Source: Actinomycetales bacterium (GTDB taxonomy: Bacteria > Actinomycetota > Actinomycetes > Mycobacteriales > Micromonosporaceae). Taken from it: DNA of 64,000 nt. Where the stretch lies: positions 62,001 through 126,000 of the forward strand of contig PKFB01000058.1 in NCBI GenBank assembly GCA_002919305.1, given 5' to 3'. Positions 27,498 to 35,837 of this stretch are shown here, piece after piece. The position numbers and the translations under genes are program-made. Position 1 is the first letter of the stretch; each line of letters begins with the position of its first letter. The notes below the pieces were generated by a model. It saw only the letters and a list, made by a program, of their open reading frames with translations. It had not been told where the DNA came from and made no database searches.

Positions 27498-27546
27498 CGT
27501 TGCGGCAACGGTTGACCAGGCGATATTACAGTGTGTTGCCGCAGCG
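27498..27546. promoter_or_regulatory. Putative promoter and paired operator of the paa operon
   Basis: A perfect palindrome CGTTGC-G-GCAACG (27498-27510) and a related inverted copy TGTTGCCGCAGCG (27534-27546; 11 of 13 positions match) lie 36 bp apart centre to centre. Between them a possible -35 TTGCGG (27500) and -10 TATTAC (27524) with 18-bp spacing would place both copies on the polymerase site, about 30 bp before the paaA start. The repressor is unknown. Confidence 0.45.
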
Positions 27547-27570
27547 TGGATTCGCTGTAACACTGAGGAG

Positions 27571-28563
27571 GTGGACAGCGCCGAGCAGGAAGCCTTTGAG
27601 GCGACGATCGCCGCGGACTCCACGATCGAGCCGCGGGATTGGATGCCTGAGGAGTATCGGCGTACCCTGATCCGCCAAATCGCCCAACACGCGCATTCCG
27701 AGATCATCGGGATGCAGCCGGAAGGTAACTGGATCGGGCGGGCGCCGACCCTGGCACGTAAAGCGATCCTGCTGGCCAAGGTCCAGGACGAGGCCGGTCA
27801 CGGTCTTTATCTCTACGCCGCCGCCGAGACCTTGGGGGTGTCCCGGGACGACCTGGAGCGTCGCCTGCTCGACGGTCGCCAGAAATACAGCTCGATCTTC
27901 AACTACCCCACCCTCACCTGGGCCGACGTGGGCGCGATCGGCTGGCTGGTGGACGGCGCGGCCATCGTCAACCAGGTGCCGCTGTGCCGTTGCTCCTACG
28001 GGCCGTACGCGCGCGCCATGATCCGCATCTGTAAGGAGGAGTCCTTCCACCAGCGCCAAGGCTTCGACATCCTGTACACCCTGACGCGGGGAACCGATGA
28101 GCAGCGGGCGATGGCGCAGGACGCGGTGGACCGCTGGTGGTACCCGAGTCTGGCGATGTTCGGTCCGCCAGACGCCATCTCCACTCACACCGAGCGGTCG
28201 ATGGCCTGGCGGATCAAGCGGTTCAGCAACGATCACCTGCGGCAGAAGTTCGTCGACATGATCGTGCCGCAGGCCGAGGTGCTGGGGGTGCGGCTGCCTG
28301 ATCCGGCGTTGCGGTTCAACGCGAAGACCGGCCACTGGGAATTCACCCCACCGGACTACGACGAACTGTTTGCGGTGATCTCGGGGCGAGGCCCGGCCAA
28401 CCGGCAACGGCTGACCCATCGACGGACGGCCTACGAGGAGGGGGCGTGGGTACGCGAGGCCGCGGTCGCGTACGCCGCCAAGGCTGCTGCCAGGGCCGCG
28501 TCACAGTCGTCCGGGACGGCAGGCCCGCCCAGGGCGCCGGCCGTGCCTGACGAGGTGGCCTGA
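27571..28563 (+). CDS. paaA: Phenylacetyl-CoA epoxidase catalytic subunit PaaA
   Basis: Diiron subunit (330 residues) of the PaaABCE multicomponent oxygenase that forms ring-1,2-epoxyphenylacetyl-CoA. The carboxylate-bridged iron site is visible as [13 protein letters not shown] and [15 protein letters not shown] (Glu-x2-His types). The C-terminal 50 residues are Ala/Arg-rich and variable. The GTG at 27571 directly follows GAGGAG, giving short spacing; no other in-frame start fits. The stop overlaps paaB. A catabolic set for phenylacetate normally also has paaK, G, H, J and Z, which are not in this window. Confidence 0.95.
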   Translation: MDSAEQEAFEATIAADSTIEPRDWMPEEYRRTLIRQIAQHAHSEIIGMQPEGNWIGRAPTLARKAILLAKVQDEAGHGLYLYAAAETLGVSRDDLERRLLDGRQKYSSIFNYPTLTWADVGAIGWLVDGAAIVNQVPLCRCSYGPYARAMIRICKEESFHQRQGFDILYTLTRGTDEQRAMAQDAVDRWWYPSLAMFGPPDAISTHTERSMAWRIKRFSNDHLRQKFVDMIVPQAEVLGVRLPDPALRFNAKTGHWEFTPPDYDELFAVISGRGPANRQRLTHRRTAYEEGAWVREAAVAYAAKAAARAASQSSGTAGPPRAPAVPDEVA

Positions 28564-28841
28564 TGAGCTGGCCGTTGTGGGAGGTGTTCGTGCGGCCCGG
28601 GCGCGGCCTGGCCCACACCCACGTGGGCAGCCTGCACGCGCCCGATGCCGAGATGGCGCTGCGGCACGCCCGCGACCTGTACACCCGGCGGGGAGAAGGG
28701 GTCTCCATCTGGGTGGTGCCGGCCGCCGCGATCACAGCGTCCAGCCCGGATGAGAAGGATCCGTTCTTCGCGCCCGCCGCCGACAAGATCTACCGTCATC
28801 CGACCTTCTATCCGGTTCCGGAGGGGGTCGAGCAGCTATGA
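28563..28841 (+). CDS. paaB: Phenylacetyl-CoA epoxidase subunit PaaB
   Basis: A 92-residue subunit of the phenylacetyl-CoA epoxidase. Typical start WPLWEVFVRPGRGLAHTHVG and DAEMALRHARDLYTRRGEGVSIWVV, ending with DKIYRHPTFYP. It bridges PaaAC heterodimers in the enzyme of other bacteria. The start codon overlaps the paaA stop by one base and the 3' end overlaps paaC by four, so translation is coupled. Confidence 0.95.
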   Translation: MSWPLWEVFVRPGRGLAHTHVGSLHAPDAEMALRHARDLYTRRGEGVSIWVVPAAAITASSPDEKDPFFAPAADKIYRHPTFYPVPEGVEQL

Positions 28842-29587
28842 CCTGGTTCACTTATCTGCTGCGCCTTGGGGATGACGCCCTGATCATGGCGCAGCGGTTG
28901 AGTGAGTGGGTCGGCCGTGCCCCCGTGCTGGAGGAGGACATGGCGCTGGCGAACATCGCGCTGGACCAGTTGGGGCAGGCGCGCCTGCTGCTGTCCTATG
29001 CCGGCGAGGTGGAGGGCGCGGGGCGCGATGAGGACGCCTTGGCCTACTTCCGTAGCGATCGGGAGTTTCTCAACTGTCAGCTGGTGGAGCTGCCCAACGG
29101 AGACTTCGCCCAGACCATCGTCAAACTGTTGTGCTTCGGCGTCTACCAGGATCTGCTGTACCAACGGCTGGCGGCCAGCGCCGATGAACGGCTGGCAGCG
29201 ATCGCGGCCAAGGCACGTAAGGAGACCGCCTACCACGTCGACCACGCCCGCTTGTGGACGCTGCGGCTGGGGGACGGCACCCCCGAGTCGCATCGCCGAA
29301 TGCGGCAGGCGTTGGAGGAGGTCTGGCCCTACACGCATGAGCTGTTCGAGGACGATGAGGTCACCGACGAGCTGGCCGCGGATGGGCGGGCGGTCCGGCC
29401 GGGGGAGCTGCGCCAGCCGTGGCGGGCCACGGTGGAGTCGCTGCTGCGGGAGGCCACATTGGAGCCGCCGACCGAGGATTGGGCCCCCACCGGTGGGCGG
29501 CGCGGCATCCACACAGAGACGTTGAGCTATCTGCTGGCGCAGATGCAGTCGGTACGCCGGGCGTACCCCACGGCGACGCGGTGGTGA
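28838..29587 (+). CDS. paaC: Phenylacetyl-CoA epoxidase structural subunit PaaC
   Basis: A 249-residue ferritin-like subunit that pairs with PaaA. Seen: LRLGDDALIMAQRLSEWVGR, EEDMALANIALDQLGQARLL, and KARKETAYHVDHARLWTLRL in the second half. PaaC has the same fold as PaaA but lacks a working diiron site in characterised systems. It ends 2 bp before the paaD ATG. Confidence 0.95.
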   Translation: MTWFTYLLRLGDDALIMAQRLSEWVGRAPVLEEDMALANIALDQLGQARLLLSYAGEVEGAGRDEDALAYFRSDREFLNCQLVELPNGDFAQTIVKLLCFGVYQDLLYQRLAASADERLAAIAAKARKETAYHVDHARLWTLRLGDGTPESHRRMRQALEEVWPYTHELFEDDEVTDELAADGRAVRPGELRQPWRATVESLLREATLEPPTEDWAPTGGRRGIHTETLSYLLAQMQSVRRAYPTATRW

Positions 29588-29589
29588 CG

Positions 29590-30072
29590 ATGTCGGAGCA
29601 GGGCGCGCGGATCCGGAAGGTCGTGGCCGCCGTGCCCGACCCTGAGCTTCCGGTGCTTACCATCGCGGAACTGGGCATTCTCCGCGGGGTGGAGATCACC
29701 GACGACGGGGGCGTCACGATCACCGTCACCCCGACCTATTCCGGATGTCCCGCGCTGGAGACCATCCGGCGTGATGTGGTGGACGCGGCTCGGGCGGCTG
29801 GGGCGGAGCGGGTGGAGGTCCGCACCGTGCTGAATCCCCCGTGGAGTACTGACTGGATCAGTGAGCCGGCTCGGCGCAAACTGCGGGCCGCCGGCATCGC
29901 GCCTCCCGGACCGGCCGCCGGAACCGCCGTGGCTCTGCGGTTGAGCGTGCGGTGTCCACGATGCGGGTCAGTCGACACCGAACAGTTGAGCAGATTTGGT
30001 CCAACGGCCTGTAAGGCGCTGTGGCGCTGCCACACTTGCCAGGAGCCGTTTGAACACATCAAGGCGTTTTGA
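29590..30072 (+). CDS. paaD: PaaD, DUF59/MIP18-type maturation protein
   Basis: A 160-residue protein needed for assembly of the phenylacetyl-CoA epoxidase, probably for iron-sulfur delivery to PaaE. The MIP18/DUF59 domain is clear (VPDPELPVLTIAELGILRGV, VTPTYSGCPALETI with the reactive-site Cys), followed by a C-terminal zinc ribbon (CPRCGS, then CHTCQEPFEHIKAF). ATG 29590 was chosen; a GTG at 29584 overlapping the paaC stop is equally possible. Next is a 109-bp gap, the only one of any size within the operon. Confidence 0.93.
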   Translation: MSEQGARIRKVVAAVPDPELPVLTIAELGILRGVEITDDGGVTITVTPTYSGCPALETIRRDVVDAARAAGAERVEVRTVLNPPWSTDWISEPARRKLRAAGIAPPGPAAGTAVALRLSVRCPRCGSVDTEQLSRFGPTACKALWRCHTCQEPFEHIKAF

Positions 30073-30181
30073 GTGCTTCGGGAGCGTTGACGCAGCTGAT
30101 GAGGATGATCGGGTCGATGAGGCGCGCCACCACCACAGGGGCCGTGGCACATCGGCCGAGGCGGGCGGGTGGAGGACGGTC

Positions 30182-31315
30182 ATGGCTACCGTCACGGTGA
30201 CCCGACCGACGCGGCGTCGGCCCCGGTTTTACCGGCTGCGGGTAAGGGAACGGGAGTGGTTGACCTCCGACGCGATCGCGGTGACCTTCGACGTGCCCAC
30301 CCCGTTGCGGGAGGCCTTCGCCTTCCGGGCCGGACAGCACGTGACGATCCGGTGGGCCGGACCTGATGGCGAGGTCAGACGCTCCTACTCGGTGTGCTCC
30401 ACGCCTCGGGAGCTGGCCAGGTCGGGACGGTTGCGGATCGGAATCCGGTTGATTCCCGGAGGTGTCTTTTCCGAGTACGCCCGCCAGACATTGGCGGTGG
30501 GCGATGAGATCGATGTGATGCCGCCGTTGGGCGGCTTCACCACCGACTTCGACCCCCAGCGTTCTCGACACTATGGCGCCATTGTCGCCGGTAGTGGGAT
30601 CACGCCGGTGTTGTCGCTCGTGGCGACCGCTCTGGAGACCGAGAACGGCAGCCGGTTCACGATAATTTTCGGGAATCGGACTGCGAACTCCGTCATGTTC
30701 GTCGACGAACTTGCCGATCTTAAGGACCGATATCCCGCGCGTCTGCATATCGTTCATGTTCTCTCCCGCGAGAGCCGGGACGCGGAACTACTTACCGGAC
30801 GACTGGACGCGGAACGGATCAGTCGGTTGCTGGATGCGTTGCTCCCGACATCCGATCCTGTAGATGAATGGTTTCTTTGCGGGCCGTATGGTGTGGTGGA
30901 AGCGGCGCAGAGTGTTCTGAGCGGGCGGGGCGTTCCAAGGGAACGTATTCACCTGGAGTTTTTCTTCGTGGGAGATGACATCTCTCAATCAGCGCGAGCG
31001 ACAGAACAAGCCCGTGACATCACAGAGCCCGATGAAGGGGATTGCGTCCTTACGGTTCGGCTCGGCGGGCGGATCACTACACTACGAATAGGACGCCGGG
31101 AACGGTTGCTGGACAGGATTCGCCGGGAACGGCCGGAGACTCCATTCTCATGTACCGGCGGTGTCTGTGGTACCTGCCGGGCGAGAGTGACCGCTGGGCG
31201 GGCGCGGATGGAACGGTGCTACGCGCTGACGTCACAGGAAGTAGCGGAAGGCTTCATCCTGACATGTCAGACCTACCCAGTAACTGATGCGTTGTCGATC
31301 GACTACGATGTGTAA
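30182..31315 (+). CDS. paaE: Phenylacetyl-CoA epoxidase reductase PaaE
   Basis: A 377-residue NAD(P)H-dependent reductase passing electrons to the PaaA diiron centre. In order: a ferredoxin-reductase FAD domain (RSYSVCSTP, GGVFSEYARQ), an NAD domain (AGSGITPVLSLV, WFLCGPYGVVE), and a C-terminal plant-type 2Fe-2S ferredoxin domain with CTGGVCGTCRA and a distal Cys in LTCQTYP. ATG 30182 has GGAGG six nt upstream. The last third is less GC-rich at third codon positions than the genes before it, grading into the AT-rich region that follows. Confidence 0.94.
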   Translation: MATVTVTRPTRRRPRFYRLRVREREWLTSDAIAVTFDVPTPLREAFAFRAGQHVTIRWAGPDGEVRRSYSVCSTPRELARSGRLRIGIRLIPGGVFSEYARQTLAVGDEIDVMPPLGGFTTDFDPQRSRHYGAIVAGSGITPVLSLVATALETENGSRFTIIFGNRTANSVMFVDELADLKDRYPARLHIVHVLSRESRDAELLTGRLDAERISRLLDALLPTSDPVDEWFLCGPYGVVEAAQSVLSGRGVPRERIHLEFFFVGDDISQSARATEQARDITEPDEGDCVLTVRLGGRITTLRIGRRERLLDRIRRERPETPFSCTGGVCGTCRARVTAGRARMERCYALTSQEVAEGFILTCQTYPVTDALSIDYDV

Positions 31316-31925
31316 TGAATATATGGTTCAAGCTGGTCGTAGTCGGTCGGATGGTGTGAGGGTGGCCGCTGAATAGGAGTCGATACCGGACGGGTAGCGT
31401 CAGGGGGAACGGCTCATAGGTTCAAGACGGGGCCGGCGTCGTTGGTTTGATGTGATTCCTATCAAGATAGATGAGATTTATGGATATATCGGTTTAATGG
31501 TATAAACACACAATAAGCGTGTGACAAGTTATCCCCCTAATTGCGTGAACTTAACTCGTGCCTGTTCAGGAGTTAACGAACCTAGAACGGTTGTGGTACT
31601 CCTACAAACGCGCCTGTGCCGTATATTTATCTGTCGGTGAGGTATCTGGCGGGCTGAGAGCAGCGGTTCGTAGGTCAGGCCGAGATCGACTACTCAAGAA
31701 GACAGGCGTGATCTGACGAGCAGAGGATCAGTCCATCCGTACCAGAACCACAGACTGATCATCGCTGATCAGAGGCTTGGTGATCATGTGCTGGGCGGCC
31801 GGGTATTGACTCGGGTGAGAGGAAGGTGATCGCTGACAAACCCGCCGCTCGCAGCCGATCGGAGAGACGGGTGCGGGGTGCCAAGAAGATAGTTCTTGCG
31901 ACTTCTGAAGCGGGGGCCGGAGCGC
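31316..31925 (+). promoter_or_regulatory. AT-rich regulatory region before the SARP gene
   Basis: About 610 bp without a supported gene and visibly poorer in GC than its surroundings, especially 31440-31640. It holds an inverted repeat TTAACTC/GAGTTAA with a 12-bp spacer (31551-31576), a TATAAA at 31501, and three TGATCA palindromes (31756, 31766, 31781). This probably contains the promoter and operators of the SARP gene. Confidence 0.45.
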
Positions 31926-34900
31926 ATGAAGTTCCGCATTCTTGGCCCGTTAGAGGTAGGCGGGCCCAATGAGACCATTGATATTGGCGGACCCCGGCAG
32001 CAAGTAGTCCTGGCTATGCTGCTGTTGGAAGCGAACCGAGTCGTCCCCACCAGTCGGTTGATCGACGCTGTCTGGGGTGACAATCCGCCGCCGACTGCCC
32101 GGTCACAAATCCAGATCTGCGTCTCCGGTCTGCGGCGGGCTCTGGCAAAGGTCGTGACGGATGAGGGCATCATCACCCGCGCCCCCGGCTATCTGTTACG
32201 GATCGAGGAGTCTGAACTCGACGCCAAACGCTTCGAACAGCTGGCGAACGAGGGCATGACGGCCGCGAGCGAGCACCGGATCGAGTACGCCGTTCAGCGG
32301 CTCCGAGAAGGGCTGGCGCTGTGGCGTGGAACCCCTTTGGAAGGCCTGCGCAGCGACCTGGTCGCCATGGGAGCGACGCGACTGAACGAGCGTCGCCTGT
32401 CTGTGTTGGAGGAGTGCATCGGCTATGAGCTGACGCTCGGCCTGCACCAACAGGTGATCGGTGAGCTGGCTGAACTGGTCGCCGAGAACCCGCTGCGCGA
32501 GCGTTTGTGGGCGCACTACATGAACGCGCTCTATCAGGCCGGTCGGCAGGCAGAGGCGTTGGCCGTCTACCGGCGGGCTCGCCGAACCTTCATCGAGGAG
32601 CTCGGACTGGAGCCTGGTGAAGAGCTGCGCGCCCTGGAGAAAGCGATCCTGTCCGGGGACCCGGGCCTGGGGCGTCCACACCTGATGAGTCGTCCATCCC
32701 TAGTGACGACGTCCTCACCGCCGGCCCCGCCACGTCCCCGTCAGCTACCCGCGGATGTCGCTGACTTCGCCAGCCGGGAGGCGGTGCTGGAGCAGATGCG
32801 GCGACAGCTGACCGCCGATACCGGTGAGGACGGAGAGCCGCGTCCCGTGAAGATCGTGGTCATTACGGGACGCGGAGGGATCGGTAAAACCGCACTGGCG
32901 ATTCACCTGGCCCACCAACTCCAAGACGAGTTCCCCGATGGACAGCTGTACGCCGAACTGCACGGGGGAACCGGGGAGCCCGCGGATCCCGCGCACATGC
33001 TGGAGCGTTTCCTGCGGGCGTTTGGGGTGACAGGCGCGGCGTTGCCCGCCTCGCTGGAGGAACGAGCCGAGCTGTACCGCAGTCGGCTGGCCGACCGTCG
33101 GGTGCTCATCGTGCTCGACGACGCCGCCACCGAATCCCAGGTGCTGCCGTTGCTGCCGGGCAGTTCCAGTTGCGCGGTCATCATCACCAGCCGTACCCGT
33201 CTGACGGTCTTTCCCGGCGTGCAGCATGTGGAGGTTGGGGTGCTCGGTGCCGAAAGCGCCACCGAGCTGCTCACCAAGGTGCTCGGCACGGCCAGGGTGC
33301 AGCAAGAGCCGGCAGCGGTTCGAGAACTGATCGAGCTATGCGGTGGTCTCCCGTTGGCGCTACGGATCGCGGCCGCACGGTTGGCGGCCCGTCCCCACTG
33401 GCCGATCTGGCAGTTGGTGGACCGACTCGCCGATGAACAGCGGCGACTGGACGAGCTGGTCCACGGCGAGCTGGGGATGCGCGCCAGCCTTCAGCTGACC
33501 TACGAGAGCCTGACACCCCAGGCCAGACGCCTTTTTCGCCGGCTCAGCCTGCTAGAGACACCCGAATTTCCATCGTGGGTGAGCGCCCCCTTGTTAGGTA
33601 TTGACCTGACGGAAGCCGAGGACCATCTGGAGTCCTTGGTGGACGCGCATCTACTGGACGCCACCGGTGGCGGCGCGGGGGCGCCTCCGCGGTTCCAGTT
33701 CCACGACCTGGTCCGGGTGTTCGCCCGGGAGCGATTGCAGGCCGAGGAAACCCCTCAGGAGCAGGAGGAAGCCCTGCGTCGTGCTTTAGGGGCCTGGCTG
33801 TTTCTCGCTGAGGAGGCGTACAACCGGGAATGCGGGGTCGGCACCACCCTGCATGGAAACGCGCTTCGCTGGTCCCTGCCTCCCACCTTGGTTAGCCGTC
33901 TGGTCGCCTCGCCGTACGAGTGGTTCGAACGAGAGCGGACCGCGCTGGTCAGCGCGATTCGTCAGGCGGCGCGGCACGGCTGGGATGAGCTGTGTTGGGA
34001 CTTGGCGGTGACCAGTGTGCTGCTGTTCGAGCTAGGCACTTACTTCTCGGACTGGCAGGAGACTCACCAGCTCGCGCTGACCGCGGTCCGTCGGGCTGGG
34101 AACCGGCGTGGTGAGGCCGCGGTTCTTTATTCGCTGGCCGGATTGGCGATCTTCCAACGGCGCTTGGATGAAGCGCTGCACCATCTGGAGCCGGCGATGC
34201 GTACCTTTCTGGAGATCGGTGACGAGCACGGCTGGGCGTTAGCCGCTCAAGACGTGGCCTTTGTACATCGGGTACGGGGCCACCTGGATCAGGCTTTAGA
34301 GCTCTACGAGCAGGTCGCCACCACGTTGCGGCGGGTGGGGAACCGGCTCCATCTCGCGTATGCCCTCCATGGGATGGCCAAGATCTACATCGAGCGCCAT
34401 GAGTATCGGAAGGCCCAGATGTACCTGGAGGAGGCGCGGATGCTCTCCAGCGTCGCGGGCATCTACCGGCTCCGGGCGCAGTTGACGCACCGACTGGGGG
34501 AGATCGCGCTTCTGCAAGGTGATGTGCAAAGCGCTGAACGCAGGTACCAGACCGTGTTGGAGCTGACCCGGGCGGCACACGACCGGGTCGGCGAGGCGTA
34601 CGCCCTGTATGGCTTGGCCACGGTTCAGGTCCAACGACGTATGTGGGAGGCGGCGGAGCAAAGCCTGCAGCAGGGGATGGAGCTCGCGCACGACGTCGGA
34701 GACCGACTGATCAGGGCGCGCATGATGCTCTCCATGGCGCAGGTGTGCCTGGCCCGCCGGCAGACGACCGAGGCGATCGGGATATTCAGACGGGCGTTGG
34801 AAGAGTTCCGGGAGTTGGAGGTTCCGCTCCAGGAGGTTGAGGCGCTGGAGCACCTGGGGAAGGCCCTGTACCAGATCGGCCACTACGACGGTGCGTACCA

Positions 34901-35027
34901 GACCTGGAATGAGGCCTTTAAGGTCCTGACCCGAGTCGACAAAGTCGCCGCCGAAGCCGCGGCCGTTCGGCTTCGGGGGTATCTGCACGACCTCTCCACC
35001 GTGTGGCAGCGACAACTGACGGGGTGA
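31926..35027 (+). CDS. Large SARP-type transcriptional regulator (AfsR-like, NB-ARC and TPR)
   Basis: A 1033-residue activator. Residues 1-95 form an OmpR-type winged helix (FRILGPLEVGGPNETIDIGG, then RLIDAVWGDNPPPTARSQIQ), residues about 97-245 a bacterial transcriptional activation domain, then an STAND ATPase module with P-loop GRGGIGKTALAIHLAH near 316 and Walker B RRVLIVLDDA, and from about 710 TPR-like repeats (GEAAVLYSLAGLAIFQRRLD, HLAYALHGMAKIYIERHEY). AfsR-type proteins switch on antibiotic clusters. ATG 31926 has GGAG four bases upstream and an AT-rich region ahead. It lies 2.6 kb upstream of a co-directional seven-gene metabolic set, a plausible target. Confidence 0.92.
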   Translation: MKFRILGPLEVGGPNETIDIGGPRQQVVLAMLLLEANRVVPTSRLIDAVWGDNPPPTARSQIQICVSGLRRALAKVVTDEGIITRAPGYLLRIEESELDAKRFEQLANEGMTAASEHRIEYAVQRLREGLALWRGTPLEGLRSDLVAMGATRLNERRLSVLEECIGYELTLGLHQQVIGELAELVAENPLRERLWAHYMNALYQAGRQAEALAVYRRARRTFIEELGLEPGEELRALEKAILSGDPGLGRPHLMSRPSLVTTSSPPAPPRPRQLPADVADFASREAVLEQMRRQLTADTGEDGEPRPVKIVVITGRGGIGKTALAIHLAHQLQDEFPDGQLYAELHGGTGEPADPAHMLERFLRAFGVTGAALPASLEERAELYRSRLADRRVLIVLDDAATESQVLPLLPGSSSCAVIITSRTRLTVFPGVQHVEVGVLGAESATELLTKVLGTARVQQEPAAVRELIELCGGLPLALRIAAARLAARPHWPIWQLVDRLADEQRRLDELVHGELGMRASLQLTYESLTPQARRLFRRLSLLETPEFPSWVSAPLLGIDLTEAEDHLESLVDAHLLDATGGGAGAPPRFQFHDLVRVFARERLQAEETPQEQEEALRRALGAWLFLAEEAYNRECGVGTTLHGNALRWSLPPTLVSRLVASPYEWFERERTALVSAIRQAARHGWDELCWDLAVTSVLLFELGTYFSDWQETHQLALTAVRRAGNRRGEAAVLYSLAGLAIFQRRLDEALHHLEPAMRTFLEIGDEHGWALAAQDVAFVHRVRGHLDQALELYEQVATTLRRVGNRLHLAYALHGMAKIYIERHEYRKAQMYLEEARMLSSVAGIYRLRAQLTHRLGEIALLQGDVQSAERRYQTVLELTRAAHDRVGEAYALYGLATVQVQRRMWEAAEQSLQQGMELAHDVGDRLIRARMMLSMAQVCLARRQTTEAIGIFRRALEEFRELEVPLQEVEALEHLGKALYQIGHYDGAYQTWNEAFKVLTRVDKVAAEAAAVRLRGYLHDLSTVWQRQLTG

Positions 35028-35388
35028 GGCGACAGCACAAGGAGCCACGCCCGGTTCCACTCCCCGGCAGCGTCGTGACCGACGGACATTCCCCGCTCGA
35101 TGAGGGGACCGCTGCACTTGTCTATGCCGTGTGGGCGAGGGCACCTTGCGGGGTGAGGCTGGAGGGCGTCGATACGCCGGCTCGCGGTGAGAGCTCAGGT
35201 GAGGGCATCGTGCCTGACCGCGGTACGAAATATTGTCTATCGCTGTGTAATAAAGAACCAGTATGGCACAGCCGGTATGACATGGTGCGGTTTGCTGGGT
35301 ACCTGGAGCGCCATGCGTGACCGCCTAAGTTAAGTGTTTGTAAAAGCTATCTGGTTCTGTCTGATTGTTGACTGAAGATGGGAAAGAG
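35028..35388. other. Intergenic stretch after the SARP gene
   Basis: About 360 bp. A 105-residue open frame (35003-35320, plus) starts inside the SARP gene in another frame and has no ribosome site, so it is not called. From 35220 onward the DNA is AT-richer. No other feature seen before the hairpin at 35389. Confidence 0.4.
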
Positions 35389-35427
35389 AGGCTCCGAGCG
35401 ATGTTCTTAAAACATTGCTCGGAGCCT
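35389..35427. terminator. Bidirectional terminator hairpin
   Basis: About 17-bp stem with one mismatch or G-U pair (AGGCTCCGAGCGATGTT against its complement) and a 5-nt loop, followed by TTGTTC on the plus strand and CTCTCTTTCCC on the minus strand. It can end both the SARP transcript and the small minus-strand gene that stops 49 bp away. Confidence 0.85.
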
Positions 35428-35476
35428 TGTTCTATCGTCGCTGAGGTACGTGGAGGACCGAGCTCCAAACAATGCT

Positions 35477-35644
35477 CTAGTCCCACGGTCCATGACCGTC
35501 GGAGGGTTCCGAAACACTAGGGCTCGGAGAGACCGACGGGCCCGGTGGGGTATCGGATGATGCGGAAGCGGGATTCATTACCGTGATGAAAGCGCCTACC
35601 GTCAGAACCGACATTACGACCCACCGAGAGACCTTGACACTCAC
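35477..35644 (-). CDS. Small secreted Pro/Ser-rich peptide (55 aa)
   Basis: A GTG at 35644 preceded by GGAGG at good spacing opens a 55-residue frame with a clear signal peptide: KVSRW, a hydrophobic core VVMSVLTVGAFITVM, then PASASS with probable cleavage at ASA. The remaining 25-30 residues (DTPPGPSVSPSPSVSEPSDG and HGPWD) are Pro/Ser-rich and acidic with no Cys. It has its own terminator downstream, supporting a genuine transcript. It lies between the SARP gene and the transposase-like gene. I do not recognise a family; a signalling or processed peptide is a guess. Confidence 0.65.
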   Translation of the reverse strand: MSVKVSRWVVMSVLTVGAFITVMNPASASSDTPPGPSVSPSPSVSEPSDGHGPWD

Positions 35645-35755
35645 TGTGACCTCCAACGAGTTATGCCGTTGTTGTGTGGGGCTGTCCATGTTCCAGCTGC
35701 TTGGGCTTGTCGCCGGAACGGTGGTCGCCCGTGATGGTGGATACTCAAAAGCATT

Positions 35756-35821
35756 CCGCTTTCAAGCGGCAATCAACAGCTTGTTGATTCGCTATCGACA
35801 GGACAGGGGGTATCGATAGCG
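35756..35821. repeat. Cluster of three adjacent palindromes
   Basis: Three perfect inverted repeats lie end to end: CCGCTT-TC-AAGCGG (35756-35769), AATCAACA-GCT-TGTTGATT (35771-35789), and CGCTATCGA/TCGATAGCG with a 14-bp spacer (35790-35821, itself including TATCGATA). The last ends 16 bp before the transposase-like start codon. Confidence 0.85.
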
Positions 35822-35837
35822 GATTGAAAGAGGGTCG

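Noticed and set aside
30073-30181. Possible extra small gene between paaD and paaE
   Set aside because: The open frame is an in-frame extension of paaE into paaD in another phase; the ATG with GGAGG at 30182 explains paaE fully.
35003-35320. 105-codon plus-strand frame after the SARP gene
   Set aside because: Begins inside the SARP gene in another frame, has no Shine-Dalgarno sequence and no family look.
35583-35819. 78-codon plus-strand frame antisense to the small secreted peptide
   Set aside because: It lacks a ribosome site and runs through the palindrome cluster; the minus-strand frame has a signal peptide, ribosome site and terminator.
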